64,000 nt of DNA from Nocardioides sp. dk884 (GTDB lineage: Bacteria > Actinomycetota > Actinomycetes > Propionibacteriales > Nocardioidaceae). The translations under genes were made by a program, and so were the position numbers. The stretch covers positions 682,001 through 746,000 of the forward strand of contig NZ_CP045649.1 in NCBI RefSeq assembly GCF_009557055.1, read 5' to 3'. Below are positions 44,564-53,645 of the stretch, in pieces (positions within the stretch are counted from its first letter, which is position 1; every line of letters begins with the position of its first letter). The notes beneath the pieces were generated by a model. The model was not told where the DNA came from, did no database searches, and was given only the letters and a program-made list of their open reading frames with translations.

Positions 44564-46837
44564 TCAGTCCGGGACGGGGCGGACCACGGAGATGCGGTGC
44601 ACCGCGAAGGTGCGCACGTCGTCGGAGCGGTGGTCGTGGGCCGTGAGCTGCCCGCCCTCCACCGAGATCGGGTCGACCACGCGCTCGGTGGAGGTGCCGT
44701 GGTTGTCGACGTAGCCGATCAGCACGCTGGTGCGGGTCTCGACGGCCTCGCGCAGCGCGGCCAGCGAGCCGCTCGGGGTCAGCGGGGCGGCGGCACCGGT
44801 CGGGCGGGCATCGGCGGCCCGGTCCCCGGAGCGGATCGCGGTGACCACCGCGGCGACGGTGGCGGTGGCCCGCGCCGCGCTGGCGCCGGCGCTGCGGCGG
44901 TGCTCCTTGGGGGTGCGGGCCCGCAGCAGGTCCGGGCGCGAGACGCGCACCGTGCCGTCCGGGGCCTCGACCACCGGCGCGGCGCCGAGGTCGCGCAGCC
45001 GGGGCAGCAGCACGTCGATCGGGGTGTCGCTGATCAGCACCGTGGGCGCGATGCGGCGCAGGCCGAGCGAGGCGGCGCGCGGGTGGTGCAGCAGCTCGGC
45101 GAGCGCGGTCTCGTCGTCGGCGCGCAGGAACGCCTCCGCGTGCCCGACCCGGATCGTGCCGAAGGTCCGGGCGGTGTCGTCGACGAGGTAGGTCAGCGGC
45201 TGCGGCACCGGGGTGCGCGAGACCGAGGCGAGGAACTCGTGCAGCTCGGCCGCGCCCCAGCCGGTGTCCAGGGCGCGGCGTACCGACCCCGGCGTGAAGC
45301 GGTACGTCGTCGCGCCGCCGCGCGACTCCACGTCGGCGACGAGCGCCAGGCGGCGCGCGAGGGTGGACTCCAGCGGTCCGGGGGCGACGGCGGTCAGGTC
45401 GGCCTGGAGCAGCACGTGGTCGACCGGCTCGGGCATCAGCCGGGTCAGGGCGGGCACCGGGTCCGCGCCGTCGAGCAGCTGCCGGGCGGGGCCGGACAGG
45501 CCGCCGAGCGCGGTGACGCCGAGCGCCGCGGCCTCGTCGAGGGACCAGGCGACCAGCTCGGCGCGGGTGCGCGGCCGGCGCGGGCGCAGCCAGGCCAGCC
45601 GGGCCACCAGTGACGGCGTGCCGGTGCCGGTGGCCAGGACCCGGTCGCGCGGCAGCGCGGCCAGCTCGCCGAGCGTCATCCGCCGGGTCTCCACCACGTG
45701 GGTGCCGGCGAGGTCGGGGGCCAGCGCGTTCCAGGTCTTGCCGGCGTTGTCGCGGGTGCCGACCAGGCCGGGCAGGCGGGGGGAGGCCAGCCAGGCGCGG
45801 ACCAGGGCGGTCCAGCGCTCGGCCGGGGTGGTGGCGATCCACAGGTCGAAGGCGTCGGTCGGGACCCAGGCCGGGTTGCCGTTCGGGTCCGCGGCGGTGG
45901 CGAGCAGCCCCGCGGCGGAGGCCACCTCGACGACCAGCGCCGCCGTCGGCTCGTCGACGTGCAGCAGCAGGGCCGTCGCCCGCAGGTCGCGCACCCCGAG
46001 GCCGCCGCTGCGCAGTGCGGTGGGCGGGTGCGTGCTCCAGTGGTCGAGCAGCAGCTCCACGCGGCGTACCGCCTCGAAGGCGGTGCCGGCCGCGGCCCGG
46101 TCGACGAGGTCGCCGGCGCGCTCGCTGGTCACCAGCGCAGGCGGGGAGCCGACGCTCTCGCGGGTGGTGTGCCCGCCCCGCAGCGCGAGGCCGACCTCGC
46201 CGGGCAGCACGACGACACCGCCGCCGCGAGGCACCAGCAGCCGGCGGGCCAGCAGCTCCTCGGCGGGGGTCCGTGCGTCGTCGACGCTGACCACGTGGCG
46301 GGAGGTGCCGGTGGTGGCCTCGCCGCCGTGCTCGGCCACGTGCTCGAGCAGGGTGCGGGCGGGCTCGGACAGCTCGCCCAGGCGCTTCTCGATCTCCGCG
46401 GGGGAGCGGGGCTCGGCGCTGCACGGCTGCAGACCGCTGGTCCCCGGCCCGGAGCCCAGCGCGTCGGCGACTCCGGTCAGCGGGCGCAGCCCCGCGGGGC
46501 TCTCCCAGACCAGGGCCAGGTCACCGAGCCGGGCCAGGGCGCCGGCGACGTCGGCGGGCTCGGCGTCGACCACCGCGGTCAGCTGCTCGGCGCGGGTGTG
46601 GCCGAGCACGACCAGGGCGTCGAGCACGGTCAGCTCGAGCAGGTCGAGCTGGTCGAGGGCGCGCAGCAGCGAGGACCGCACCGCGGCGCGCGAGGCGAGC
46701 TGGCTGGAGTCGTGGGGGACCGGGCTGGCCAGGTCGGGGCGGGCCTCGAGCAGGCGGGAGAGCCGCTCGTCGGACCAGCTGCGCAGCTGGTCGGCGAGGG
46801 AGCGGAAGCCGCTGGGTGTCGCAGGTCGTCCGGGCAT
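44564..46837 (-). CDS. Helicase-associated (XPB/Ssl2 C-terminal-like) protein, Rv0862c-like
   Basis: 757 residues. N-terminal half is helical with winged-helix-like parts (LLELTVLDALVVLGHTRAEQL); the second half carries the 'helicase conserved C-terminal, XPB/Ssl2' region (about 460-620, LMPEPVDHVLLQADLTAVAPGPLE). The C-terminus has a WYL-like fold (VLIGYVDNHGTSTERVVDPISVEGGQL, then VRTFAVHRI). No ATPase motifs. It stands before XPB as Rv0862c does before Rv0861c in M. tuberculosis and may load or regulate XPB. Start at the ATG 46837 with TAGCGT 8 nt upstream. Confidence 0.85.
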   Translation of the reverse strand: MPGRPATPSGFRSLADQLRSWSDERLSRLLEARPDLASPVPHDSSQLASRAAVRSSLLRALDQLDLLELTVLDALVVLGHTRAEQLTAVVDAEPADVAGALARLGDLALVWESPAGLRPLTGVADALGSGPGTSGLQPCSAEPRSPAEIEKRLGELSEPARTLLEHVAEHGGEATTGTSRHVVSVDDARTPAEELLARRLLVPRGGGVVVLPGEVGLALRGGHTTRESVGSPPALVTSERAGDLVDRAAAGTAFEAVRRVELLLDHWSTHPPTALRSGGLGVRDLRATALLLHVDEPTAALVVEVASAAGLLATAADPNGNPAWVPTDAFDLWIATTPAERWTALVRAWLASPRLPGLVGTRDNAGKTWNALAPDLAGTHVVETRRMTLGELAALPRDRVLATGTGTPSLVARLAWLRPRRPRTRAELVAWSLDEAAALGVTALGGLSGPARQLLDGADPVPALTRLMPEPVDHVLLQADLTAVAPGPLESTLARRLALVADVESRGGATTYRFTPGSVRRALDTGWGAAELHEFLASVSRTPVPQPLTYLVDDTARTFGTIRVGHAEAFLRADDETALAELLHHPRAASLGLRRIAPTVLISDTPIDVLLPRLRDLGAAPVVEAPDGTVRVSRPDLLRARTPKEHRRSAGASAARATATVAAVVTAIRSGDRAADARPTGAAAPLTPSGSLAALREAVETRTSVLIGYVDNHGTSTERVVDPISVEGGQLTAHDHRSDDVRTFAVHRISVVRPVPD

Positions 46838-46845
46838 CGTTTCCC

Positions 46846-46851
46846 ACGCTA
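46846..46851 (-). promoter_or_regulatory. Leaderless-type -10 box of the helicase-associated gene (TAGCGT)
   Basis: Minus-strand TAGCGT, 8 nt before the ATG at 46837. Confidence 0.4.
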
Positions 46852-47012
46852 TCGGCCCGCCGGCAGCGGGCGCGGGGAGGTCCGGCGAGCGGATCGCCAG
46901 GTGTCCTCCTCCACAGCGCGGCCCCGCCGCTGTGCGACGGGAAGCGCCGTCGCGCGGGGATGTGATGGGATCGAGTGAGCACCAGCCGTCAGCCCAGAAG
47001 GAGTGGGACGCC

Positions 47013-48236
47013 ATGACCGACCCGACGCCGGAGACCGCCCGGCCGCCGCACAGCGGACCGCGGTCCTACCGCCCCGGGGAGTGGTACGCCGTCCTCGGCC
47101 CGCGCACGGTGCTGCTGCTGCCCCCCGACCAGCGCGCCCGCGCGGCCCGGCTGTGGGAGCTGGCCGACGAGGGCGCCGACCTCGAGGACCTCCTCGACGC
47201 GCTGCTCGCCGGCGGGCTGCGCTCGCTGTCCGGGTTCGCCCTGGCCGGGGTGGTCGAGGGCGGGGACACCCGGGTGCTGCTGCGCGGCCCGGTGCACGCC
47301 GAGCTCCGCGGCGCCGACGGGGTGGTCTCGCTGGACGGCACCGAGGCCTCGAGCTTCCTGGACCGGTGCGTCACGGGGGTCCAGCAGGTGACGCTGAGCG
47401 CCGGCGAGGCGAACGGCCCCGACCTGGTCCTCACCGACGGGCTGGTGCGGGCCGCCCGCGTCGACCATCCGCCGTACGTCGCGCCGGCGCCGGACCCGCC
47501 GCCGGCGCCTGCTGCCGCGGTGCAGACGCCGCCGGCCGCGCCGTCGCCCCCGCCTCCGCCCCCGAGCACCCCGCCGCCTCCGCCTCCGCCGGCGCCTGCT
47601 CCGCCGGCGCCCGGCGCCGTACCGTTCGGCGGTCCGGACACCGGGCCGATCGGGGCGGTGGACCCGGAGGCCGAGGCGCCCACGGCGCTCGACCTGCCCG
47701 CGGTCCCCGACTTCCCGCCGGTGCCGCCGCCGCCGATGGGCGGGCCCTCCCCGGTCCCGGCCACCCCGCCGCCCGGCGCACCGGTCGGATGGGGAGCCGG
47801 TCACCGCGAGGTCTCCTACCACCGCGGCGACGACGACCCCGGGCACCCGGCCGAGTCCGAGCCGTTCGCCCGGGAGGTGGAGGCGCCCGTGGCGCGACTG
47901 ATCGTCTCCGACGGCACGGTCGTCGACGTGGACCGTCCGGTGCTCATCGGCCGGGCGCCCTCCGCGGGTCGCGCGATGTCGGGGGAGGACGCGCGGCTGG
48001 TGACCGTGCCGAGCCCGCACCAGGAGATCTCCGCGACCCACCTCGAGGTGAGCCCCGGGATCGGGGCCGACACCGGTTCGGCGGTGGTCACCGACCTCGG
48101 CTCGACCAACGGCAGCGTGCTGGCGCGTCCGGGCCTGCCGCCCGAGGCGCTCCAGCCGGGCATCGCGGCGCTGCTCGTCCCGGGCTCGCTGATCGACCTC
48201 GGTGACGGGGTCACCATCCAGGTCACCACGCCCTGA
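47013..48236 (+). CDS. FHA-domain protein with Pro-rich linker
   Basis: 407 residues. N-terminal domain of about 150 residues (SYRPGEWYAVLGPRTVLLLPP), a Pro/Ala-rich linker with long Pro runs (about 160-260), and a C-terminal FHA domain (about 300-400) with VLIGRAP, SATHLEV and DLGSTNGS, which retain the phosphothreonine-binding Arg, Ser and Asn. It is expected to dock phosphorylated proteins in a Ser/Thr kinase pathway. SD AAGGAG 9 nt before the ATG. The RDD-FHA gene follows after 11 nt. Confidence 0.85.
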   Translation: MTDPTPETARPPHSGPRSYRPGEWYAVLGPRTVLLLPPDQRARAARLWELADEGADLEDLLDALLAGGLRSLSGFALAGVVEGGDTRVLLRGPVHAELRGADGVVSLDGTEASSFLDRCVTGVQQVTLSAGEANGPDLVLTDGLVRAARVDHPPYVAPAPDPPPAPAAAVQTPPAAPSPPPPPPSTPPPPPPPAPAPPAPGAVPFGGPDTGPIGAVDPEAEAPTALDLPAVPDFPPVPPPPMGGPSPVPATPPPGAPVGWGAGHREVSYHRGDDDPGHPAESEPFAREVEAPVARLIVSDGTVVDVDRPVLIGRAPSAGRAMSGEDARLVTVPSPHQEISATHLEVSPGIGADTGSAVVTDLGSTNGSVLARPGLPPEALQPGIAALLVPGSLIDLGDGVTIQVTTP

Positions 48237-48247
48237 CGGCCGAGCCG

Positions 48248-49216
48248 GTGCGCGAGCTGACCCGTTGTCCGCCGGCCGCGCTGGAGCGCCGCTTCCACGC
48301 CGCGGTCCTCGACCTGCTGGTCCTCGCGCTGGGTGCCCTCGCCCCGGCGTACGCCGTGCACCGGCTGGGCGCCGACCTGCCCACCGTCCTCGGGGTCGGG
48401 GTGGGGGCGCTGCTGGTGGCGGCGGTCCTGGAGGCGGTGGCGCTCGGGCTGACCGGCTCCTCACCGGGCCGGACGGCGCTCGGGATCCGGACGGTCGGCA
48501 TCGATGGCGTCCCGGTCGGAGCAGGACCGGCGCTGCTGCGCGCGGCCGTGCTCGCCGTCGCCGGGGTCGCGACCCTCGGGGCCGGCCTCGCGGTGTTCGC
48601 CTGGACGGCGCTGGTCGACCCGAGCGGGTGGCGGCGGGGGTGGCACGACCGGCTTCTCGGCACGGTGGTCCTCGACCTGCGCCGCGCCCCCGCCGGGCCC
48701 GAGGACCAGGCACCCGCGCACCCGGCGCCGATCAACCTGACCGCGATGCGCCTCCTGCCCGCGCCGGCGCCGCTCGCGGCGACGTCCGCGGCGACCTCTG
48801 GGGCGACGTCCCGGGCGGCCTCCCGGAAAGCCTCCCGGACGGCCGCCCGGACCCTCCCTGCCCCGGTCGCGGCGTCCCCGGCCGCCGCGCGGTGGCGGGT
48901 CCGCTTCGACACCGGGGAGAGCTTCGTGGTCGAGGGGCTCACGCTGATCGGGGGCGACCCCGAGGCCGGCGTCGAGCCGGTACGGCGCCGGGTCGTGCTG
49001 GGCCCGGGGGACGCGTCGGTGTCGCGGACCGACGCCCGGCTGCAGGTGGTCGCCGGCGGGACCCTCGTGATCATGGACCGCGGGTCCACCCCCGGCACCG
49101 TCCTGCTGCGCGGCGGCGCCCCGCGCGAGCTCGCCCCCGGCCGACCCACCACCTTGCTCGCCCACGACCGGGTGCGCTTCGGGGCACACCTGATGGAGGT
49201 GCTCCGCGAGGGGTGA
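48248..49216 (+). CDS. RDD membrane protein fused to a degenerate FHA domain
   Basis: 322 residues. The N-terminal RDD domain (about 10-145) starts RCPPAALERRFHAAVLDLLVLALG, has three membrane helices and GRTALGIRTVGIDG. An Ala/Ser/Thr linker (about 165-210) leads to an FHA-like C-terminal domain with TLIGGDPEAG and DRGSTPGTVLL; the pThr-binding Asn is replaced (STPG for STNG), so ligand binding may be weak. It may anchor the partner FHA protein to the membrane. GTG start. Confidence 0.8.
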   Translation: MRELTRCPPAALERRFHAAVLDLLVLALGALAPAYAVHRLGADLPTVLGVGVGALLVAAVLEAVALGLTGSSPGRTALGIRTVGIDGVPVGAGPALLRAAVLAVAGVATLGAGLAVFAWTALVDPSGWRRGWHDRLLGTVVLDLRRAPAGPEDQAPAHPAPINLTAMRLLPAPAPLAATSAATSGATSRAASRKASRTAARTLPAPVAASPAAARWRVRFDTGESFVVEGLTLIGGDPEAGVEPVRRRVVLGPGDASVSRTDARLQVVAGGTLVIMDRGSTPGTVLLRGGAPRELAPGRPTTLLAHDRVRFGAHLMEVLREG

Positions 49217-49258
49217 GCGCCGGGCCGCTGCCCGGGCGGTGGCCGGCTTGCTGAGTTA

Positions 49259-49325
49259 GGTGCGCAACCCCGGCACCCCCGCCCCCCGGCACCCCCGCCC
49301 CCCCGGCACCCCCGGGGCCAGGCAC
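49259..49325 (+). repeat. C-rich imperfect tandem repeat between convergent genes
   Basis: Three copies of CCCCGGCACCCCCG-type units of slightly differing length, ending at GGGGCCAGGCACC. It fills most of the gap between the RDD-FHA gene and the subtilase gene. The C-run lengths differ between copies, as expected for slippage. Confidence 0.7.
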
Positions 49326-49335
49326 CACCCCGACG

Positions 49336-51546
49336 TCAGCGGGCGATCAGCACCGGCACCCGGGTGCGGGTGCCGGTCGCGCCGCGCCAGGTGACCACAC
49401 CGTCGTCGAGGGGCCGCGCGCCGGAGGCGGGGCCGCTGACGCGCACGGTGTAGGTCGCGGACTCACCGGGGGCGAGGCGCACCGCGGCCGGGGTGACCCG
49501 GACGTCGTAGCGCCCGAAGCCGGAGGCGGCGGAGGAGAAGTAGAGCGGCTGGTCGCCGACGTTGGTGATGGTGCGGCGCGCGACCTCGCGGCCCTCGCGC
49601 AGCACGATCGAGGGGGTGTTGAGGTGCCGGCCGAGGGTGCCTTCCAGCCAGCGGCGGTAGTCGCCCGGGTCGAGGTCGTGCACCAGCCCCGGGCGCGGGG
49701 CGAGGTCGGGCTGCAGGCGCCCGGCTCCGGTGCGCAGCACCGGCCCCGGCACCGCGGCGCTCGTGGTGGCGAGCGCCGAGCGCACGGCGGCGGCCGACCA
49801 GTCGCGGCGGGCACGGAGCCGCGCGGCGACGCCGCTGGTGTACGCCGCGGCCGCCGAGGTGCCGCTCGTGAAGTCCCAGCGTTCCGCGCGTGCACCGGGC
49901 GGTACGGCGCTGAGCAGCCCGGTGGCGGGGGCGAGCAGGTCGGGCTTGAGGACGGCCGCGGCCGGGTCGCCGGCGGGGGAGAACCCGGCGACCTTCGAGC
50001 CTGCCCGGCGCTCGCCGTCGGGGCGCAGGGTCACCAGACCGCCGGGGTGCGCACGCGCCCAGGCGCGCAGCCGGGCGCCCTGGTCCCGGCCGAGGTGCAC
50101 GCTCGGCACGCTGTGCAGGTCGGCATCCACCGAGCCGCGCCGGGTGTTGATCAGCACCATGCCCGCTCCATCGGCCAGCTCGACGGCGGCGGACTTGTCG
50201 ACGCGGCCGACCAGGCCGCGCTCGCACACCACGACCGCGCCGCGCACCTGCGCTGTGTCGAGGCTCGCGGGAGCGCACTGGCGGGCCCGGTCTCGGTCGA
50301 CCCCGGGCGCGGGGGCGGCCGCGCCGAGCACCAGCGGCGCCGGACCGACCCGGTGGGAGGAGGCCATCGCGCCGGGGAGCTCGGTGCCGTCGCCCAGGAC
50401 CACCCGGCCGCGGCGCTGGACGCCGGCGGTGCCGCCGACCGTGGTGACCCACGGCGCGGGGTGCGCCGCCCCGGACCGCGTGCCGGAGTTGCCCGCCGCG
50501 GCCACCACCACGATGTCGGCCTCGGCGGCGCCGAGCAGGGCGCGCTCGACCGTGTCGATGCGCCCGGGGGTGGTCGTCGACCCGCCGACCGCGAGGCTGA
50601 GCACGTCGACCCCATCGGCGGTGGCCCGGTCGATCGCCGTGACCAGGTCGGCGCTCGCGCAGCCGTCGTCGGCGGGGTCGGGTGCGGTCCAGCAGGCCTT
50701 GTAGACGGAGAGGCGCGCCTGCGGAGCGGCTCCGGAGTGGCGCCCGAGGTCCTCGCGCCCCACCCGCACCGTCACGTCGTCGTTGCCCGCGGCGATCGAT
50801 GCGATGCGGGTGCCGTGCCCGTGGTCGTCGCGCGGGGAGAGCGAGGACGCTGCGCGCAGCCGGTCGCGGCCGAACCCCTCGACGTACCACTGGGCGGCCA
50901 GCACCTTGTCGGTGCACGCGGAGGCGTCCCAGTCCGCCCCGGTCGCGCAGGAGCCGCGGAAGTCGCGGGGCTCGCGGCCCAGGCCGGGGGATCCGGAGAA
51001 GACGGGTCCGTCCGAGTGCAGCCCGGTGTCGACCAGGCCGATCACGGTCCCCGCGCCGCCGGTGTCGCGTCCCGGGCCCGGAGTAGCGCCGACCACCGAG
51101 GCGCGGGTACCGGCGAGCGGCCGCACGGTGTTGGGCTCGACCAGGGCCACCTCGGGGTCGGCGCGCAGCGCGCGCACCTGCGCGTCGGTGAGCTCGACGG
51201 CGACCCCGCTCAACGCGGTCGTCCAGCGATAGACCGGCTCGGGGGCGGCGACGCGGTCCAGCACCCGCTGCTGGCGCGCCAGCTCGCGCGCCGGGCCGGT
51301 GGGGAACGTCCGGTCGGCCCCGGCCGATCCCGGCCCGGTCAGGGTCACCAGGTGCAGGCGCACCCCGTCGGCCTCCGCGGCGCCGGGGGCGCCCGGCGCG
51401 GCCGCGGCCGAGGCGGGGGAGAGACCAGGCGCAGCGACCCCGCCGCCGGCGACCAGTGCAGCGACCAGTGCAGCGACCAGTGCAGCGACCAGCGCACGGC
51501 CACCCGCACCCGCCGGGCGCGTCACCCTGGTCCGCCTGCTGCCCAT
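49336..51546 (-). CDS. Secreted subtilase (S8) with PA insert
   Basis: 736 residues. Signal peptide (about 1-50), inhibitor-I9-like propeptide (about 60-140), then the S8 domain: Asp173 in GLVDTG, His242 in DDHGHGT, oxyanion Asn353 in AAGNSG and Ser564 in SGTSAAAA. A PA domain is inserted at about 410-510 (VVVCERGLVGRVDKSAA), and a fibronectin-like domain ends the protein. It would be an extracellular protease. There is no C-terminal membrane helix, so it is not a mycosin. ATG at 51546 follows GAGGGG; the frame is open to 51639. Confidence 0.9.
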   Translation of the reverse strand: MGSRRTRVTRPAGAGGRALVAALVAALVAALVAGGGVAAPGLSPASAAAAPGAPGAAEADGVRLHLVTLTGPGSAGADRTFPTGPARELARQQRVLDRVAAPEPVYRWTTALSGVAVELTDAQVRALRADPEVALVEPNTVRPLAGTRASVVGATPGPGRDTGGAGTVIGLVDTGLHSDGPVFSGSPGLGREPRDFRGSCATGADWDASACTDKVLAAQWYVEGFGRDRLRAASSLSPRDDHGHGTRIASIAAGNDDVTVRVGREDLGRHSGAAPQARLSVYKACWTAPDPADDGCASADLVTAIDRATADGVDVLSLAVGGSTTTPGRIDTVERALLGAAEADIVVVAAAGNSGTRSGAAHPAPWVTTVGGTAGVQRRGRVVLGDGTELPGAMASSHRVGPAPLVLGAAAPAPGVDRDRARQCAPASLDTAQVRGAVVVCERGLVGRVDKSAAVELADGAGMVLINTRRGSVDADLHSVPSVHLGRDQGARLRAWARAHPGGLVTLRPDGERRAGSKVAGFSPAGDPAAAVLKPDLLAPATGLLSAVPPGARAERWDFTSGTSAAAAYTSGVAARLRARRDWSAAAVRSALATTSAAVPGPVLRTGAGRLQPDLAPRPGLVHDLDPGDYRRWLEGTLGRHLNTPSIVLREGREVARRTITNVGDQPLYFSSAASGFGRYDVRVTPAAVRLAPGESATYTVRVSGPASGARPLDDGVVTWRGATGTRTRVPVLIAR
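51451..51498 (-). repeat. 12-bp tandem repeat inside the subtilase signal peptide
   Basis: Three exact copies of GACCAGTGCAGC (plus strand) and a fourth partial one. On the coding strand they give the repeated tetrapeptide ALVA in the hydrophobic core. Gain or loss of a copy would change the core by four residues without a frameshift. Confidence 0.85.
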
Positions 51547-51662
51547 CTCGACCCCTCGGCCCGTTGCGTCAGTGCCACGAGTCCCACGACCTGCGGGACT
51601 CGCGCCCCTAGCCTGTCCGACACGGGCCCGCGCTGACAAACATCTCGTTGCGCCCCGGCCTC

Positions 51663-51668
51663 TAAACT
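51663..51668 (+). promoter_or_regulatory. Leaderless-type -10 box of the HAD-LarE gene (TAAACT)
   Basis: TAAACT is 6 nt before the ATG at 51675. Confidence 0.5.
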
Positions 51669-51674
51669 CCGCCC

Positions 51675-53123
51675 ATGACCGCGACCCCGGAGCCCACGCC
51701 CCTGGTGGTCGGCTTCGACCTCGACCTGACCCTCATCGACACTGCGCCCGGGTTCCAGGCGGTGCTCCGGGCCCTCGGCGCCGAGCTCGGCGTGGACTTC
51801 CCGGCCGAGGAGATGACCCGGCGCCTGGGCCCGCCGCTGGAGCACCTGCTCGGCCCCTACCTCCCCGCCGAGACGATCCCGGCCGCCGGCGACCGCTTCC
51901 GCGAGATCTATCCGGCGCACGCGATCGCCTCGGTGCCGGCCCTGCCGGGCGCCCACGAGGCGCTGGCCGCCGTACGACGCCACGGCGGGCGCACGGTGGT
52001 GGTCACCGGCAAGTTCCCCGACAACGCGCGCCTGCACGTCGACCACCTCGGCCTCGACGTCGACGTGCTCGAGGGCTGGGTGTGGGGCGTCGGCAAGGCC
52101 GCGGTGCTGCAGCGCGAGGGCGCCTCGGTCTACGTCGGCGACCACGTCCACGACGTCGAGGGCGCGCTGGCCGCCGGGGTGACGAGCGTGTCGGTGCTCA
52201 GTGGCGGCTGCACCCGCGAGGAGCTGCTCGAGGCCGGCACCCACGTGGTGCTCGAGGACCTGGGGGAGTTCCCGGCCTGGCTGGAGGAGCACCTGCTCAC
52301 CTCCCGGCTCGCCGCGCTCGAGGCCGACCTGCGCGCCCGGGGCTCGCTGCTCGTGGCGTTCAGCGGCGGCGCCGACAGCGCGTTCCTGCTCGCCGCCGCC
52401 GTCCGCGCCCTCGGACCCGACCGGGTGGTCGCCGCGACCGGGCTGTCCGACGCGCTGGCGCAGACCGAGCTCGCCCCGGCCCGGGCCTTCGCCGAGGACC
52501 TCGGCGTCGAGCTGCTCACCCCGACCACCCACGAGATCGAGCGCGGCGGCTACCGCGCCAACGAGGGCGATCGGTGCGCGTTCTGCAAGGCCGAGCTGCT
52601 GGAGGTGCTGACCCCGCTGGCCCGCGAGCGGGGGCTCTCGGCGGTCGCGACCGGCACCAACGCCGACGACGCGGTCGCCGGGTTCCGCCCCGGGATCCGG
52701 GCCGCCGCCGAGCGCGGGGCGGTGACACCGCTGCGCGACGCGGGGCTGACCAAGGCGCAGGTGCGCGAGGCCTCGCGCCGCTGGGGCCTGGCGACCTGGG
52801 ACAAGCCGGCCGCGGCCTGCCTGTCCTCCCGGGTCGCGTACGGCGTGGAGATCACCCCTCGCCGGCTGGCTCGCGTCGAGCGGGCCGAGGCGGGCGCGCG
52901 CGCCGCGCTCCACGACGTACCGCTGCGCGACCTGCGGGTCCGCGACCTCGGCGAGCGCGCGTCGGTCGAGATCGACGCGGGGCTGCTGCCGCTGGCACCC
53001 GCCCGGGAGGCACGGGTGCTGACCGCCGTGCGCGAGGCCGGGTTCGCCGAGGCGGCGCTGGACCCGCGGGGGTTCCGCTCGGGGTCGATGAACGAGGCGC
53101 TCGAGGCCGACCGCTGGTCCTGA
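51675..53123 (+). CDS. larE: HAD hydrolase-LarE fusion (ATP-dependent sulfur transferase)
   Basis: 482 residues in two parts. Residues 1-200 are a HAD phosphatase: DLDLTL (Asp15, Asp17), VVVTGK and YVGDHVHDV. Residues 215-482 are LarE: PP-loop SGGADS (230-235), DRCAFC (Cys301, Cys304) and KPAAACLSSR (Cys382). LarE adenylates the nickel-pincer cofactor precursor and donates sulfur from a Cys, or via a [4Fe-4S] cluster in three-cysteine forms; this protein has the three cysteines. The HAD part may remove phosphate from the cofactor or a related substrate. No larB, larC or larA is in the window. Confidence 0.88.
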   Translation: MTATPEPTPLVVGFDLDLTLIDTAPGFQAVLRALGAELGVDFPAEEMTRRLGPPLEHLLGPYLPAETIPAAGDRFREIYPAHAIASVPALPGAHEALAAVRRHGGRTVVVTGKFPDNARLHVDHLGLDVDVLEGWVWGVGKAAVLQREGASVYVGDHVHDVEGALAAGVTSVSVLSGGCTREELLEAGTHVVLEDLGEFPAWLEEHLLTSRLAALEADLRARGSLLVAFSGGADSAFLLAAAVRALGPDRVVAATGLSDALAQTELAPARAFAEDLGVELLTPTTHEIERGGYRANEGDRCAFCKAELLEVLTPLARERGLSAVATGTNADDAVAGFRPGIRAAAERGAVTPLRDAGLTKAQVREASRRWGLATWDKPAAACLSSRVAYGVEITPRRLARVERAEAGARAALHDVPLRDLRVRDLGERASVEIDAGLLPLAPAREARVLTAVREAGFAEAALDPRGFRSGSMNEALEADRWS

Positions 53124-53246
53124 GCCGCCGATCGTCGCCGTGCCCGCCAGGCGGGTGACCGAGTGGTGCACGCCACGTCGCGCCACATAGGCTGTGCGAT
53201 CCGCACCCGGCGCCGGCCGGTGCCCGCAGCAGAAGAGGTCATGACC

Positions 53247-53642
53247 GTGCCCACTGGCAAGGTGAAGTGGTACGACGCCGACAAGGGATTCGGGTTCCTG
53301 TCCCAGGACGAGGGCGCGGACGTCTACGTGCGCGCCGAGGCGTTGCCGCCCGGGGTCACGACGCTCAAGGCGGGCACGCGGGTGGAGTTCGGCATCGCCC
53401 AGGGCCGCCGCGGTGAGCAGGCCCTCCAGGTGCGGGTGCTCGACGCCCCCGCGTCGGTGTCGCGCAACCAGCGCAACGCCGCGCGTCGCAAGCCCGAGGA
53501 GATGGTCCCGATCGTCGAGGACCTGATCCGGGTGCTCGACGACATCGGCGAGGCCTACCGCCACGGCCGCCACCCCGACTCGAAGACCGCGGCCCCGGTG
53601 GCCAAGCTGCTGCGCGCGCTCGCCGACCAGCTGGAGCTCTGA
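53247..53642 (+). CDS. Cold-shock domain protein with C-terminal helical extension
   Basis: 131 residues. Cold-shock domain (1-65) with GKVKWYDADKGFGFL (RNP1-like) and VYVRAEAL (RNP2 equivalent), then a helical extension (about 75-131, EEMVPIVEDLIRVLDDIGEAYRHGR). Binds single-stranded nucleic acid; the extension is typical of an actinobacterial longer form. The GTG at 53247 has AGAGG 8 nt upstream; an ATG at 53241 is only 2 nt from it and less likely. Confidence 0.87.
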   Translation: MPTGKVKWYDADKGFGFLSQDEGADVYVRAEALPPGVTTLKAGTRVEFGIAQGRRGEQALQVRVLDAPASVSRNQRNAARRKPEEMVPIVEDLIRVLDDIGEAYRHGRHPDSKTAAPVAKLLRALADQLEL

Positions 53643-53645
53643 GCC

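Noticed and set aside
42666..46424. 1,250-codon minus-strand open frame overlapping XPB and its partner in another frame
   Set aside because: Low-complexity Arg/Pro/Ala composition; the real helicase motifs are in the other frames.
49336..51546. Mycosin (type VII secretion protease) next to FHA/RDD genes
   Set aside because: The subtilase has a PA insert and no C-terminal membrane helix; it is on the opposite strand from the FHA genes, and no Ecc genes are near.
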